Positions 41,196 through 50,567 of a stretch of DNA of 64,000 nucleotides are shown here, one piece after another. Under the pieces are notes generated by a model. That model did no database searches, had not been told where the DNA came from, and saw only the letters and a list, made by a program, of their open reading frames with translations. The translations under genes and the position numbers were made by a program. The DNA comes from Acidobacteriota bacterium. GTDB taxonomy: Bacteria > Acidobacteriota > Terriglobia > Acidiferrales > UBA7541. The DNA is taken from NCBI GenBank assembly GCA_003224235.1, contig QHYU01000141.1:1-64000 (forward strand). Direction: 5' to 3'. Position 1 is the first letter of the stretch; every line of letters begins with the position of its first letter.

Positions 41196-42052
41196 GGTGA
41201 GCCCGACGGAGGAGACCCAACTTCGTCAGGCGTTTCGGATTTCCAGGCCACAGCGCGCAGAGAGTTTCCCCAGCGGCCTAGCAGGAGGTTTGCCAAGTGG
41301 AAGCCGGCCCGAAAAAGCCAAAAAAGCGGTGGGCTATCACACCACCGATAGGCGCGGAAGGTCCAGGGCTGGTAATAGATCAAGTTTCGCCGGAATCTCC
41401 ACCGACGCAGGCCGCAGTCGCGGAACACCTCGATCAGTTTTCCCTTCCGCAACCGGTAGACATAGTTGCCGGCCTCTTCGTACTTGCCGGAGATGCCCAG
41501 CTTGATCGCCAGGCGCGTCAGCGCCGCGTCCGCGGGCTCGGCTATCACCACCGCCCGACGCGCCACGCGCGCCATTTCGCGCACCCCCCGGTAAGCGTCC
41601 CGCAGATGGTGCAAGCCATCGTGTACAAAGGCGAAGTCCACTGCGCCGGGGCGGAATGGTAGATTTTCCGCATCGCCTACGACCAGATCCCATCGCAGGC
41701 CGTACCGACGCGCGCGTTCGCGGGCTCGCAGCACGGCATCGAACGAGAGATCGAGCGCGATTACGTGCCGGCCGGTGCGCGCCATCATCTCCGATTCCAT
41801 CCCCGACCCGCAGCACACAACCAGGGTCTTTTCCTCCCCCTTACAAGCAGCAGTGGTGTCGCCGTTGAGCATCTGCCAGGCAGTGCGAATCTTGAAGTCC
41901 AGCAAGTATTGCACCGGCCGGGGATAGCATCGCGGGCGACTGATCTCTTCTTCAGGGTCGACCGACTCACCATAGAATCGGATTTGTTTCTCTCGCTCTC
42001 CAAGCGGATTCATTTCCTGCTGATGCGGCACCTGCGAACTCTGACCTTTCAT
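41192..42052 (-). CDS. class I SAM-dependent methyltransferase
   Basis: The 286-residue protein has a Rossmann methyltransferase core: LVVCCGSGMESEMMARTGRHVIALDLSFDAVLRARERA, GDAENLPFRPGAVDFAFVHDGLHHL, then a hydrophobic C-terminal region (FRAYRWCDSPPLFWLFRAGFHLANLLLGRWG) that may touch the membrane. In this setting it may methylate a sugar or a lipid-linked intermediate; unproven. AGGAAAAG lies just ahead of the ATG at 42052, favouring it over the upstream ATG at 42109. The stop is coupled to the next glycosyltransferase. Confidence 0.8.
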   Translation of the reverse strand: MKGQSSQVPHQQEMNPLGEREKQIRFYGESVDPEEEISRPRCYPRPVQYLLDFKIRTAWQMLNGDTTAACKGEEKTLVVCCGSGMESEMMARTGRHVIALDLSFDAVLRARERARRYGLRWDLVVGDAENLPFRPGAVDFAFVHDGLHHLRDAYRGVREMARVARRAVVIAEPADAALTRLAIKLGISGKYEEAGNYVYRLRKGKLIEVFRDCGLRRWRFRRNLIYYQPWTFRAYRWCDSPPLFWLFRAGFHLANLLLGRWGNSLRAVAWKSETPDEVGSPPSGSP

Positions 42053-42134
42053 CACTTTTCCTATTCCGCAGCGCTGGCCCATACCCGTGACACAGCGCGC
42101 GTTGCCCACACGCCGATTCCCCGCAAGGTTCTTG

Positions 42135-43364
42135 CTAAGAAGCTTGCGTCACTCGAGCGGCACTCTCCAGCATCTCCTGATATACCTCGACCATTTGCTC
42201 TCCGACCTTTCTCCAGGTCATTTTCTCTGCGACCAGCCGACCGCCGCGCTGGCCCATCTCTTTGCCCCGGGCGGGATTGTCCAAAAGCGCCAGAAGGGCT
42301 TGCGCCGTTTCTTTCGGGTCACAGCGAACCACCAGCCCGGCGCCGGCTTGGGCCACCTCCGGCCAGATATTCACCTGATCGGAAATCACAACCGGCACAG
42401 CGCAGGCCATAGCTTCTGCAACTGCGGTGCCAAAATTCTCAGTATACGACGGCAAGACAAACACCTCTGCCGCATGCATCAGCGCGAACCGGTCCTCGCC
42501 GGCCAGCGGCCCCGTGTACGTCGCCTTTTCCAGCACTCCGCCTTCTTTCAACCATCCCCTGACCTTATGGCCGTATCCCTCGCTATCCGGTCCAGCCAGC
42601 ACCAAATGCACATCTTCTCGCGCACTTCCTACTCGCGCAAAGGCACGAGCCAGAATGTCGAGTCCCTTTTTGAAATTGAGCCGCCCAAAAAAGACTACCA
42701 ACCGACGCTCACTCAGTTGCGGGAACTTTCTCATCAACCTCTCGCACGCAGCGGGGTTGGCTTCCTCAAACCATTCGTCTTCGACTCCGACATAAGCAAC
42801 AGATTTCTTGGGTGCGCTCCGCCCGTTAGTGGCCGGCGAGTTCAGGCCGGGCCAGTCTGCGGCCAAGCGCATTTCTTCGCTGGAGTTGAACAGGATAGCG
42901 CTCGCATGGCGAAAACTGCGCCGCAACAACAGCTTTGTGTAGAGCCATTTCCGAAATTGGTGCCGCCGGCGGAGATAGGGGTCCAGGGACCCGTGTGGAT
43001 GAAGAAGATAGGGACGACCATGGATCCTGCAAAAATGAGTTGCCGCCGCAGTCGGGAAGCCATACACGGAATAGATGTGGGCCAAATCAAAGGATTGGGT
43101 CTTCTCGCGCAACGCACGCCACAGCGGCAGGGACAGCTTGTACTCGCGAGGCTGGATCCAGCCCGGGAAGTAGCGGATCTCGACGCCTTTTTCGAAGATA
43201 GGCTGGCCGAGGGGAACGTCCAGCAGCCTGTCTCCGTCCACGTTGGTGGTGTAGATGGCGACTTCGTGCCCCCGTCGCACCAGTTCCCGGCACAGCGCCG
43301 GACACGCCACCGACGGGCCTCCATACCGCGGCGCAAGACTTTCGACGACGTGCAGGATACGCAT
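42135..43364 (-). CDS. glycosyltransferase family 4
   Basis: This GT-B glycosyltransferase of 409 residues opens with MRILHVVESLAPRYGGPS, a common GT4 start with the acceptor-side glycines. The donor domain includes VVFFGRLNFKKGLDILARAFARV, LVLAGPDSEGYGHKV and the E-x7-E segment PSYTENFGTAVAEAMACAVPVVISD. I begin at 43364, where the family homology starts; an ATG at 43418 would add 18 residues and overlap the next gene. Specificity unknown. Confidence 0.87.
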   Translation of the reverse strand: MRILHVVESLAPRYGGPSVACPALCRELVRRGHEVAIYTTNVDGDRLLDVPLGQPIFEKGVEIRYFPGWIQPREYKLSLPLWRALREKTQSFDLAHIYSVYGFPTAAATHFCRIHGRPYLLHPHGSLDPYLRRRHQFRKWLYTKLLLRRSFRHASAILFNSSEEMRLAADWPGLNSPATNGRSAPKKSVAYVGVEDEWFEEANPAACERLMRKFPQLSERRLVVFFGRLNFKKGLDILARAFARVGSAREDVHLVLAGPDSEGYGHKVRGWLKEGGVLEKATYTGPLAGEDRFALMHAAEVFVLPSYTENFGTAVAEAMACAVPVVISDQVNIWPEVAQAGAGLVVRCDPKETAQALLALLDNPARGKEMGQRGGRLVAEKMTWRKVGEQMVEVYQEMLESAARVTQAS

Positions 43365-43408
43365 CCACCACCAACCTTCTTTTTCCAGTGCCTGTGGCTC
43401 GGGATCGA

Positions 43409-44539
43409 CTACACCCACCGCTGGACCACACTACGGTAGGCCTCAGCCACCGCCTGTGCATGCGCCTCCCACGTAAACTTCTGCGCCGCCAACTTCCCGT
43501 GCTGCACCAGTTCCTCGCGTAGGTCCTTCGAGGCCGTGATTTGCAGGATCTGATTGGTCATCCCGTCCACATCCTCCGGATCAAAAAGAGAATTGGGATG
43601 CTGCACAACCTCGGGAATTGCGCCTCGATTGGAAGCGACCACAGGAGTACCAGAGGCCATCGCCTCCGCCACCGGGCGTCCCATTCCCTCGTGGAATGAT
43701 GGGTAGAGCAGTACATCACAGGCCCGGTAGACGTGAGCGATCTCTTCGTCCGACAACTCGCCAAGGTGCCGAACGGCTTCCTGCAAACCCATCGTCTGTA
43801 TGGCCTGTGTCTCCCGGGGTCCGAATGCCGATCCCACCTTGACCAGACAGACATCCTTCTTGTGCCTTTGCTTGAGCGCAGCCACGACCCGAAAAACAGT
43901 TCCCAGGTTCTTTCGCGGATCATTGCTCCCCACATGCAGAATGTGGAGCCACCCGGGTTGAATCCTGTGGTGAGCTTTGAAAGATTCCACTGCGCCCGCG
44001 CCGTTGTTGGACAGGAATCGGGCAGCCACACCGTGATACCCCACGAACAAACGGTCTCTCTTAATGCCTAGGTAATCTCTGCACTCCGCCAGTGTGTGCT
44101 GGGAGATAGCGACGATGGCGGCCGCTTTGCGCAGCAAAGAGACCCGGAGAGCGGAGGCAGCCATCGCCACCCGGCCCTGGCTTCCGGTGAACCTTACGCG
44201 ACCCAGAGCAACGGCCACCGGGTAGAGGTCGTGGCAGGTCACCACGGTCTGGCTCCCGGGTAGGGTCAACAGGAGCTGCGCATTGCTGTGGTCAGCGATA
44301 TGAAATAGGTCTCCCGAAAGACGACCGCACCAGCGGACATATTCAACGTATCGGACCCAGCGACTCCTCAGCCATCCGGCCGATGGCTCTGCGCCAAAGG
44401 GGGGCCATTCGACACGGACAAGGACATCGGAGATCCCGTGAAGCCCCTGGACCAACTCATCGGTGTAATGACTCATGCTCATGCCGGCATGAACCGGCAA
44501 CGTTGGGAAAATCGAAACACCGATCTTAGTCACAGCCAC
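43409..44539 (-). CDS. glycosyltransferase family 4 (mannosyltransferase-like)
   Basis: The 376-residue protein has a GT4 donor domain with LHILHVGSNDPRKNLGTVFRVVAALKQ, HLGELSDEEIAHVYRACDVLLYPSFHEGMGRPVAEAMASGTPVVASNRGAIPEVV, which carries the E-x7-E pattern. N-terminal: KIGVSIFPTLPVHAGMSMSHYTDELVQGL. Relatives are annotated as mannosyl- or rhamnosyltransferases, but the donor here is not known. About 70 bases separate it from the epimerase gene upstream. Confidence 0.85.
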   Translation of the reverse strand: MAVTKIGVSIFPTLPVHAGMSMSHYTDELVQGLHGISDVLVRVEWPPFGAEPSAGWLRSRWVRYVEYVRWCGRLSGDLFHIADHSNAQLLLTLPGSQTVVTCHDLYPVAVALGRVRFTGSQGRVAMAASALRVSLLRKAAAIVAISQHTLAECRDYLGIKRDRLFVGYHGVAARFLSNNGAGAVESFKAHHRIQPGWLHILHVGSNDPRKNLGTVFRVVAALKQRHKKDVCLVKVGSAFGPRETQAIQTMGLQEAVRHLGELSDEEIAHVYRACDVLLYPSFHEGMGRPVAEAMASGTPVVASNRGAIPEVVQHPNSLFDPEDVDGMTNQILQITASKDLREELVQHGKLAAQKFTWEAHAQAVAEAYRSVVQRWV

Positions 44540-44609
44540 CGCACCTCAAGCCCTTTGCTCCGCCGAGACGAAAAATCCATTTTCCCCGCTCCGCGTCACA
44601 CGCCCCGGT

Positions 44610-45590
44610 TCAAGCGCCCCGCACCATCGCCGGCTCAATTCCCCACGGCGACGGGCGGACACTGTCCAGCCGTTGCTTCCAGTGAGCGATGCAGAGACGC
44701 AGACCCTCCTCTAAGTTCACCCGGGGCCGCCAGCCCAGGATCTTTTCCGCTTGGCTGGAGTCACCAATCATTCTGTCAATGTCCAACGGCCGCCGGGGAA
44801 TGGTGTCCCAGGCCACCTCCCCAACGAAGCCGGTCAAGCTTGCCAGTAAGCCGACTAACTCGCTCACGCTCACTCCGCGCCCCGTTGAGAAATTAAAGAT
44901 TCCGCCGATCGCCTTCTCATTTCCCAAACAACTCAGATAAGCGTTCACGTGGTCGTCCACATAGAGCAAGTCCCGAACCGGGCTGGGTGCGCCGAGCCGA
45001 ACGGTATGCCCGCGCAGCATCTGGACAATCGTCCGCTCGACAACAAAGTCGGCGTTGTCTTTGCGCCCATAGGTGTTGAACAGCCGGAGCACCGTCGCTG
45101 GCAATCGGTAAGCGTCCCGTAGGTACAAGACATACTTTTCTGCGGCCAACTTGCTGACCGAATAGGGGCTGTTCGGGTTCTGCGGCATCTCCTCGGTCTT
45201 GGGCACTGGCCCCTTCCCGTACGTTTCCGAGGAGGAAGCAAAAAGGAACTGGCGAAATTGCGGAACCTCGCGCAGGCATGCTTCAGCGAGATTCACGGTG
45301 CCGATCAGATTTGCTTCCAGAATCTCGTTCGGATGGTTATAGCTGTAGGACACGGGGCTAATCGCCGCGAGGTGGATGACTGCTTCAGGCTGGACATCGC
45401 GCACCACTTGGCGAACCGCGAAGTGATCTCTGAGATCGCAGAAGACCGGACGACCAGCCGTCGACGCACCCAGCGGCTCTCGCCAACTCCTATGACGCTC
45501 CAGGGAGAAGACCTCGTGCTCCCTCTCAATCAACGGCGCCAGCATATGACAGCCCACGAAACCTGTCGCCCCCGTAATCAGGATCCGCAT
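44610..45590 (-). CDS. NAD-dependent epimerase/dehydratase (GDP-mannose dehydratase/reductase-like)
   Basis: This 326-residue extended short-chain dehydrogenase has the NAD motif GATGFVGCHML, the catalytic Ser in FASSSETYGKG and Tyr-x3-Lys in SPYSVSKLAAEKYV. RLFNTYGRKDNADFVV and RDLLYVDDHVNAY are typical of sugar-nucleotide enzymes close to GDP-6-deoxy-mannose reductase and GDP-mannose dehydratase. It probably makes an activated sugar for the EPS, possibly a GDP-sugar, which would match a GDP-heptose theme in this cluster. GGGGGG lies just before the ATG. Confidence 0.83.
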   Translation of the reverse strand: MRILITGATGFVGCHMLAPLIEREHEVFSLERHRSWREPLGASTAGRPVFCDLRDHFAVRQVVRDVQPEAVIHLAAISPVSYSYNHPNEILEANLIGTVNLAEACLREVPQFRQFLFASSSETYGKGPVPKTEEMPQNPNSPYSVSKLAAEKYVLYLRDAYRLPATVLRLFNTYGRKDNADFVVERTIVQMLRGHTVRLGAPSPVRDLLYVDDHVNAYLSCLGNEKAIGGIFNFSTGRGVSVSELVGLLASLTGFVGEVAWDTIPRRPLDIDRMIGDSSQAEKILGWRPRVNLEEGLRLCIAHWKQRLDSVRPSPWGIEPAMVRGA

Positions 45591-45755
45591 ACACCCCCCG
45601 TTCCGATCCAGAGCGATGGCACGGCAACTTGCCGGGCTGAGTTCCCTGGCCGGGGTCCGTCATCCTCGTGCCGAAGGCACGATCCGGTGTTCTTCCCGGA
45701 GCGTCGCTTCGCCCGAACGCGGTGACACGGTCCACGCGCACCTGTCCAGGGCGTT

Positions 45756-46529
45756 TCATCGTTGCGGCCCTTCCCACGGGGCACGCTGGGGCTTCCGCGC
45801 CACGGCGATGAGGTTTTGGGTCAGGACGTGGCCCCGGATTCGGCCCGTCTCCACGGCCATATAAAGCAACAGGAGCAAGCAGATGCCCTTCCACGCGAGC
45901 CACCGTGCTGCACTGATCAGTCCATGCACGCGGGGACCTTCCGGGTAGACTTCGACACGCTCGAATCCCGAGGCCGCCAAAACCTGTCGTATGCTCAAAG
46001 GCGTGAAGGCCTGCTCGTGAGTGAAATCGGAATACAAAATCTTTCCCCCGAACGGGCCATCAGCATTGGGCGCCTTGACGATGAGCAGGCCGCCCGGCCT
46101 GAGCGCGGAGTGGGCCGCGTGCAAAAGCGAGAGGCTTTCTTCTTTGGCAAGATGCTCGAGCAAATCGAGTGCAGTGAGGCAGTCAAACTCCTGCCGGCGG
46201 CTCTCCAGAAACTTCCAGGAGTCGTCCTGCACGACGTTGGGGATCCCTAGCTTCCGCGCCGAATCCACCTGCTCAGCGCTGATGTCCACGCCGGCAATAT
46301 TTCGGTAACCCTCTTCGTGGAGGAAATACAGAAAGCTGCCGTAACCGCAGCCCAGGTCCGCGATGCGCGCGGCCTTGTTAGCCGGCAACAGCGGGCCGAA
46401 ATAGTCCCGCCAGACGCGCCGTTCCCTCTCAAGCGAGGCTGCAGATGGATGGTGGATGCCGCCGAAATGCGTGCTCAGATAGTGATCGTAGAGGTGTCGC
46501 CGATAGTTCGTTTCCAGGTTCAGTGGCAT
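45756..46529 (-). CDS. class I SAM-dependent methyltransferase
   Basis: The 257-residue methyltransferase has the SAM motif ARIADLGCGYGSFLYFLHEEGY, the acidic VDISAEQVDSARKLG, and FDCLTALDLLEHLAKEESLSLL. A hydrophobic segment near the C-terminus (WLAWKGICLLLLLYMAVETG) suggests a membrane contact, as in enzymes acting on polyprenyl-linked glycans. I start at 46529 (MPLNLETNYRRH), where homology starts; the frame is open further upstream into the next gene. About 165 bases without a gene follow it. Confidence 0.82.
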   Translation of the reverse strand: MPLNLETNYRRHLYDHYLSTHFGGIHHPSAASLERERRVWRDYFGPLLPANKAARIADLGCGYGSFLYFLHEEGYRNIAGVDISAEQVDSARKLGIPNVVQDDSWKFLESRRQEFDCLTALDLLEHLAKEESLSLLHAAHSALRPGGLLIVKAPNADGPFGGKILYSDFTHEQAFTPLSIRQVLAASGFERVEVYPEGPRVHGLISAARWLAWKGICLLLLLYMAVETGRIRGHVLTQNLIAVARKPQRAPWEGPQR

Positions 46530-46542
46530 GACCAAGTACGCC

Positions 46543-47766
46543 TCATGGGTGGTATGCCCGATTGGATTCCGCCACGGCTGTCTCGCGGCTCTGACCGGAT
46601 CTGGCCGTGGCGTGCAGGCTTTTTGCCTGCTCGAAAACCGACAGGTAGCGGTCCGCAATGCCGGCGATTGTGTAGTGCCTCAGGGCAAACTCGCGCGCAC
46701 GCGCTCCCAGCTCTCGGCGGCAACGGGCGAAACTGAACAACATCTGCAGTGCCTCGCGCAAGCTTTCCTCCTTGCCTTCCTCAAAGATCAACCCGCCGGG
46801 CCCGACCACCTCTGGGATGGCCCCGCAAGAGGAGACGACGGAGGGAATCCCGAGCATCATCGCCTGCGCCAGAGTCAGTCCGAATTGCTCCTTCCAGTGG
46901 GCCACCGCATACGAGGCTAAGACAAAGACATCGAGGCACCGCAGGTAGCGCGGGACTTCCTGGTGCAGAACGGCGCGCACGTGCACGATCCTTCCGGGGA
47001 ATCGGGCGATCCAGTGCTCGTGAATCTCCTGCTCGAGTGGCCCCGAACCCACCAGCACAAGCTTCCACGGATACTGGCTCAGCTTCTCCAATGCTGCCAG
47101 CAACAGCAAGATGCCCTTCTCCGGCACCATGCGCCCCATATAGCCCACAACGATGCTTCCGGCTAGCTCAAGCTGTATCCTTAGTTCGGGTTCCGTTCCG
47201 GCCGTATGGTCGCTGGGATCCAGGCCAAACTGGGGAAGGACCACGGTGTACCTCTTGTGGGCTTCCTGCATGCGCAGAAGGCGTTCGGCGTCGCGATTCC
47301 CACACACCACAGCCGCGGCGCGGCGCAGGGTGTAGGAGCGCAGTTTTCTCTTCAAGGCACCGAGAGGAAACCGTCGTGACCGGTGCAGGTTGTCCCAAGT
47401 GAACAGAGTTATCGCCGCTTGCGGCAAAAGCGCGTCTCGGAGGCACGTCGTAGCGACCGTCACCCCCGCGTGCGGTTCCTCCTCCACATGAATCACTTCG
47501 GGACGAAACTGCCGGAGAATCCAGGCCATCCGCACTGGATCCAGGACGTAGGTCATATGTGACTGCGAGAAGACCGAAGCCAGTGCAACCACCTCCTCGG
47601 AGTTCAACTCCGGGTGGACCTCCCATCGGAAGGTGCCAAAGGGATGCCGGTTCTGTTTCGGGACCACAATCCGAAGCTGAAGGGAAGGATCGATCCGCTT
47701 CATAGCCACATACTTCTTCTGGTTGTAGGCGACGACCAATGGATGGCCCACCACCAGTAACCTCAC
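46543..47766 (-). CDS. glycosyltransferase family 4
   Basis: The 407-residue GT-B enzyme opens with MRLLVVGHPLVVAYNQKKYVAM. The donor domain has SIVVGYMGRMVPEKGILLLLAALEKL, LVLVGSGPLEQEIHEHW and FGLTLAQAMMLGIPSVVSSCGAIPEVVG. The first Glu of the usual E-x7-E pair is replaced by the sequence HWKEQFGLTLAQAM, so its active site differs in detail from its neighbours. The ATG overlaps the stop of the polymerase-like gene (47763-47766), showing coupling. Confidence 0.85.
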   Translation of the reverse strand: MRLLVVGHPLVVAYNQKKYVAMKRIDPSLQLRIVVPKQNRHPFGTFRWEVHPELNSEEVVALASVFSQSHMTYVLDPVRMAWILRQFRPEVIHVEEEPHAGVTVATTCLRDALLPQAAITLFTWDNLHRSRRFPLGALKRKLRSYTLRRAAAVVCGNRDAERLLRMQEAHKRYTVVLPQFGLDPSDHTAGTEPELRIQLELAGSIVVGYMGRMVPEKGILLLLAALEKLSQYPWKLVLVGSGPLEQEIHEHWIARFPGRIVHVRAVLHQEVPRYLRCLDVFVLASYAVAHWKEQFGLTLAQAMMLGIPSVVSSCGAIPEVVGPGGLIFEEGKEESLREALQMLFSFARCRRELGARAREFALRHYTIAGIADRYLSVFEQAKSLHATARSGQSRETAVAESNRAYHP

Positions 47767-49274
47767 TGCGACTCCTCCGTCGGCGTGCGGCTCAACTCAC
47801 CGGGGCGCGAGTCCAGGTAAGGGAGCTTCGCCAGCACGCCCGAAAACACCCAAAAGTAGACGTTGATCGGGTCCAGGTCCACCAACCATCCCTTGAAGCT
47901 GTTCAGCGCCATCGTGATCAAAAAGGCCAGAAGCGCAGCCGAGCAAGCGTGCAGCCCGGAATCGCGAAGCCGCCGGCGCACCTGGAAGCCGCGCCAAATC
48001 AGCACCCCAAACAGGCCCCAAATGATCAATAGCCCGGGGATGCCCAGCTCATACGCTGCCTTTGCATAGTAATTTTCGAGGACGACAAACTTCGACGGGT
48101 CCGAAAATGCGTAACGCGCCGCACCTGTATTCGTGCCCGTGCCCATCCCCAGCGGCGCGGAGGCTAGGGCCTGCGCCAGTCCGCCATAGGCGGTGTCGCG
48201 GGCATAGCCACCGAACAGCTCGGAAACGTGTTGGAACAGATCGAGGGCAGCAATTCGCGAGATTGCTAGGGCACCGAGAATCACTCCCGCGATGTACGGA
48301 CCTACACGCACCACGCCGGAGAATCCGCGGTCCAGTGCATACGTCAGCGCCAGCACCATAGGAACGAAAAGAAACGCGGCCCGGGCGCCAGATAAGAAGG
48401 AAGCAACCGCCGCGACCCCCAACATCCACTTCCCCAGACGGCGCCAGCGGGGGGAGGGATCCATACGCCAGAGCGCATAGCAGGGCACCAGCATGGCGAG
48501 CGTATAAGCGAAGAATTGCGTCACGAAGGAGAACGTGGAGGGAATTCTGAGCAGCAGCCCACCGCCCACCTCAAAATAGACGAATCCCTGGGTGGCTAGC
48601 ATGGCCACATCCCCGTAAACTGATTCCATCAACTCCCGGTAGCCCAAAAATTGGGCCAGAACATACTCCACAATGCCGACCGCGCACGGGATGGCCGTGA
48701 GCACAACCAGGAATCGCAGGAGGAAAACCAGATCTCGACGCGAAGCAACCAGCGCGGTCGTGAGCACATACAAAGGAAGATAGAGCAGCCAGACCTTGGC
48801 CCCGATCAGGCCGCTAAGCAGGTTGGGAACCCCGGGGTTGGCCATCTGTGCAAGGACCAGCACGCTGAAGGCGAGAAGCAGGACCGATGGGAGACCCCCG
48901 AAGCTTAGGGTACGCTCGCGACGCAAAACCATCGCAGCAAGAAACCCGAGGTAGGCAGGAACCACGAAAAGCCAGTCCTTACACAGAACGGGATTGAATA
49001 CCGCCGGACCCTCCCACGGGTACAGTGCTAGTGTCACCACTCCAGCGAACGGGAGATAGCCGAGGAGTCCATAAACGCCGCGCTGCCAGCGGGCTAGAAT
49101 TCCGAGATAGAAAACAAGGAGTACGAAGCCGCCGCTCGCAACCAAGCCATGCCCGCGCAGGATTAGAAAGCCGAGAGTCACGGTTACCAGGACCACTGCA
49201 ACGAGCAGACCACTGCTCGCCAGCCGCGGCCGGTAGCCCAGCACCGGAAAATCCCCAGCTCTGCTTTCGAGCAT
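47763..49274 (-). CDS. second O-antigen polymerase/ligase-like membrane protein
   Basis: The 503-residue multi-spanning protein (about 12 segments) has a central region SGARAAFLFVPMVLALTYAL and a loop APLGMGTGTNTGAARYAFSD that resembles the Wzy/WaaL signature region. With the gene at 38.5 kb the cluster has two candidates for polymerisation, so one may polymerise and the other ligate or act on another glycan. GGGGAG lies five bases before the ATG at 49274. It sits between glycosyltransferase genes. Confidence 0.78.
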   Translation of the reverse strand: MLESRAGDFPVLGYRPRLASSGLLVAVVLVTVTLGFLILRGHGLVASGGFVLLVFYLGILARWQRGVYGLLGYLPFAGVVTLALYPWEGPAVFNPVLCKDWLFVVPAYLGFLAAMVLRRERTLSFGGLPSVLLLAFSVLVLAQMANPGVPNLLSGLIGAKVWLLYLPLYVLTTALVASRRDLVFLLRFLVVLTAIPCAVGIVEYVLAQFLGYRELMESVYGDVAMLATQGFVYFEVGGGLLLRIPSTFSFVTQFFAYTLAMLVPCYALWRMDPSPRWRRLGKWMLGVAAVASFLSGARAAFLFVPMVLALTYALDRGFSGVVRVGPYIAGVILGALAISRIAALDLFQHVSELFGGYARDTAYGGLAQALASAPLGMGTGTNTGAARYAFSDPSKFVVLENYYAKAAYELGIPGLLIIWGLFGVLIWRGFQVRRRLRDSGLHACSAALLAFLITMALNSFKGWLVDLDPINVYFWVFSGVLAKLPYLDSRPGELSRTPTEESQ

Positions 49275-49289
49275 GTTCTCCCCTTCGGC

Positions 49290-50567
49290 TTATCCTTTCG
49301 CAGCCAGTAGATTCAGAAGGATGCTCCCGAGTCGCTGCCGATAGGCTGCCCAGGTAAACTCCTCCGCCCGCAACCGCGCCCTGCGGCTCATTTCCTGGCG
49401 GAGTTCGCGGTTCTCGTACAGCAGAAGAATTTTTTCCTTGAGCCGCTCCACGTCGCGGATCGGCACGATATAACCCTGGATGCCATCCTGGACCATTGAC
49501 CCGCTGTTGGGCGTAGTGATTATTGGCAAGCCGCAGGCCAACGCCTCGTAGATGGCCAGAGCGGAGCCCTCGTGCAGCGACGGATAGACGAAGACGTCGG
49601 CCCGCTCGAACCAGTGGTGCACCTCCGCGCGCGGCACGTTGGGAATGTGTTGGAACATGTCCCGGTAGCGCAGCAAGCCTTTGCCGCTGCCCGCCACATT
49701 GCCCACCAGGACTAGCTCCGCGCTGGGTAGGCGCAAATTCCGGAAGGCTTCCAGGAGATACTTGATTCCTTTGCGCTGGCTGAGCTGGCCGACAAACAAT
49801 ACGCGAAATGTTTTCTCCGTACGCTCCGGGCCAGGTTGAAACCGTTCTGGATCTACGCCGAATGGCAACGCAGCGATGCGAGCCGGTTCAACGCCGTTCG
49901 CGATCAGGCTGTGCCGCACATACTCGGAAGGCGAGAGAACGCAGTCCGCTAGGAGTGCTTCCTGGCTGCACCGCTCGATCAGCCACTCCGGGACCTTCGT
50001 CGGGAGGCTGTCGGCAAAATCCGGATGGAGCTTCGCCTCTTCGCGCAACAGCTGGAGACCTGTGCAGATGTGTCCGATGCTCTGATCCAAGACGCAGAGG
50101 GTCCCAAGCGACTTTGCCCCCTCAAACGTCCGCTGGGCGCACGAGTCATAGCACACCACCGCCTTTGGTCTTTCCCGAGCAATCCTTTTCGCCACCCAAC
50201 CGTCGAAGCACTTGTTCCGCCAGCGCAGGATAGCCTCCGAGAACGGCCGCAAAGGCCGCAGTCGGCTCGAGACGACATAGATCAGCTCGGCTGCGGGATA
50301 GGTCCTAACGTTCTGGGGAGCCAGCTCCGGCTTGAATCGCCGACGAAACTCCCGTTCAAGCTCCGTTCCCCGCCCGTTCGGCAACAAGCGGAGGGCGCGC
50401 CCCAGGCTATTTTCGGGTTTAAAGTAGAAGCCGGTCATGTAACACTGCAGCAGTCCTGCCTCCTGCAGCGCGAACGCGGTTTCATAGGAATACTGTGTGC
50501 CCGGATGGGCGAGGATGACACCCCTTTCCGCGCGCGGATCGAGCGAATGCACAGGCGTTCGCATCAT
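49290..50567 (-). CDS. glycosyltransferase family 4
   Basis: The 425-residue GT-B enzyme begins with RGVILAHPGTQYSYETAFALQEAGLLQCYMTG. The donor domain contains FRVLFVGQLSQRKGIKYLLEAFRNL, ELVLVGNVAGSGKGLLRY and PSLHEGSALAIYEALACGLPIITTPNSGSMV, the last with the E-x7-E pair. The first half also has CYDSCAQRTFEGAK and GHICTGLQLLREE, shared with a subgroup of EPS transferases. The ATG at 50567 overlaps the methyltransferase stop (ATGATG), so that start is used although the frame is open far upstream. Confidence 0.86.
   Translation of the reverse strand: MMRTPVHSLDPRAERGVILAHPGTQYSYETAFALQEAGLLQCYMTGFYFKPENSLGRALRLLPNGRGTELEREFRRRFKPELAPQNVRTYPAAELIYVVSSRLRPLRPFSEAILRWRNKCFDGWVAKRIARERPKAVVCYDSCAQRTFEGAKSLGTLCVLDQSIGHICTGLQLLREEAKLHPDFADSLPTKVPEWLIERCSQEALLADCVLSPSEYVRHSLIANGVEPARIAALPFGVDPERFQPGPERTEKTFRVLFVGQLSQRKGIKYLLEAFRNLRLPSAELVLVGNVAGSGKGLLRYRDMFQHIPNVPRAEVHHWFERADVFVYPSLHEGSALAIYEALACGLPIITTPNSGSMVQDGIQGYIVPIRDVERLKEKILLLYENRELRQEMSRRARLRAEEFTWAAYRQRLGSILLNLLAAKG

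Noticed and set aside
42087-43439. 450-codon plus-strand frame
   Set aside because: It is antisense to a clear GT4 glycosyltransferase and has no recognisable motifs.
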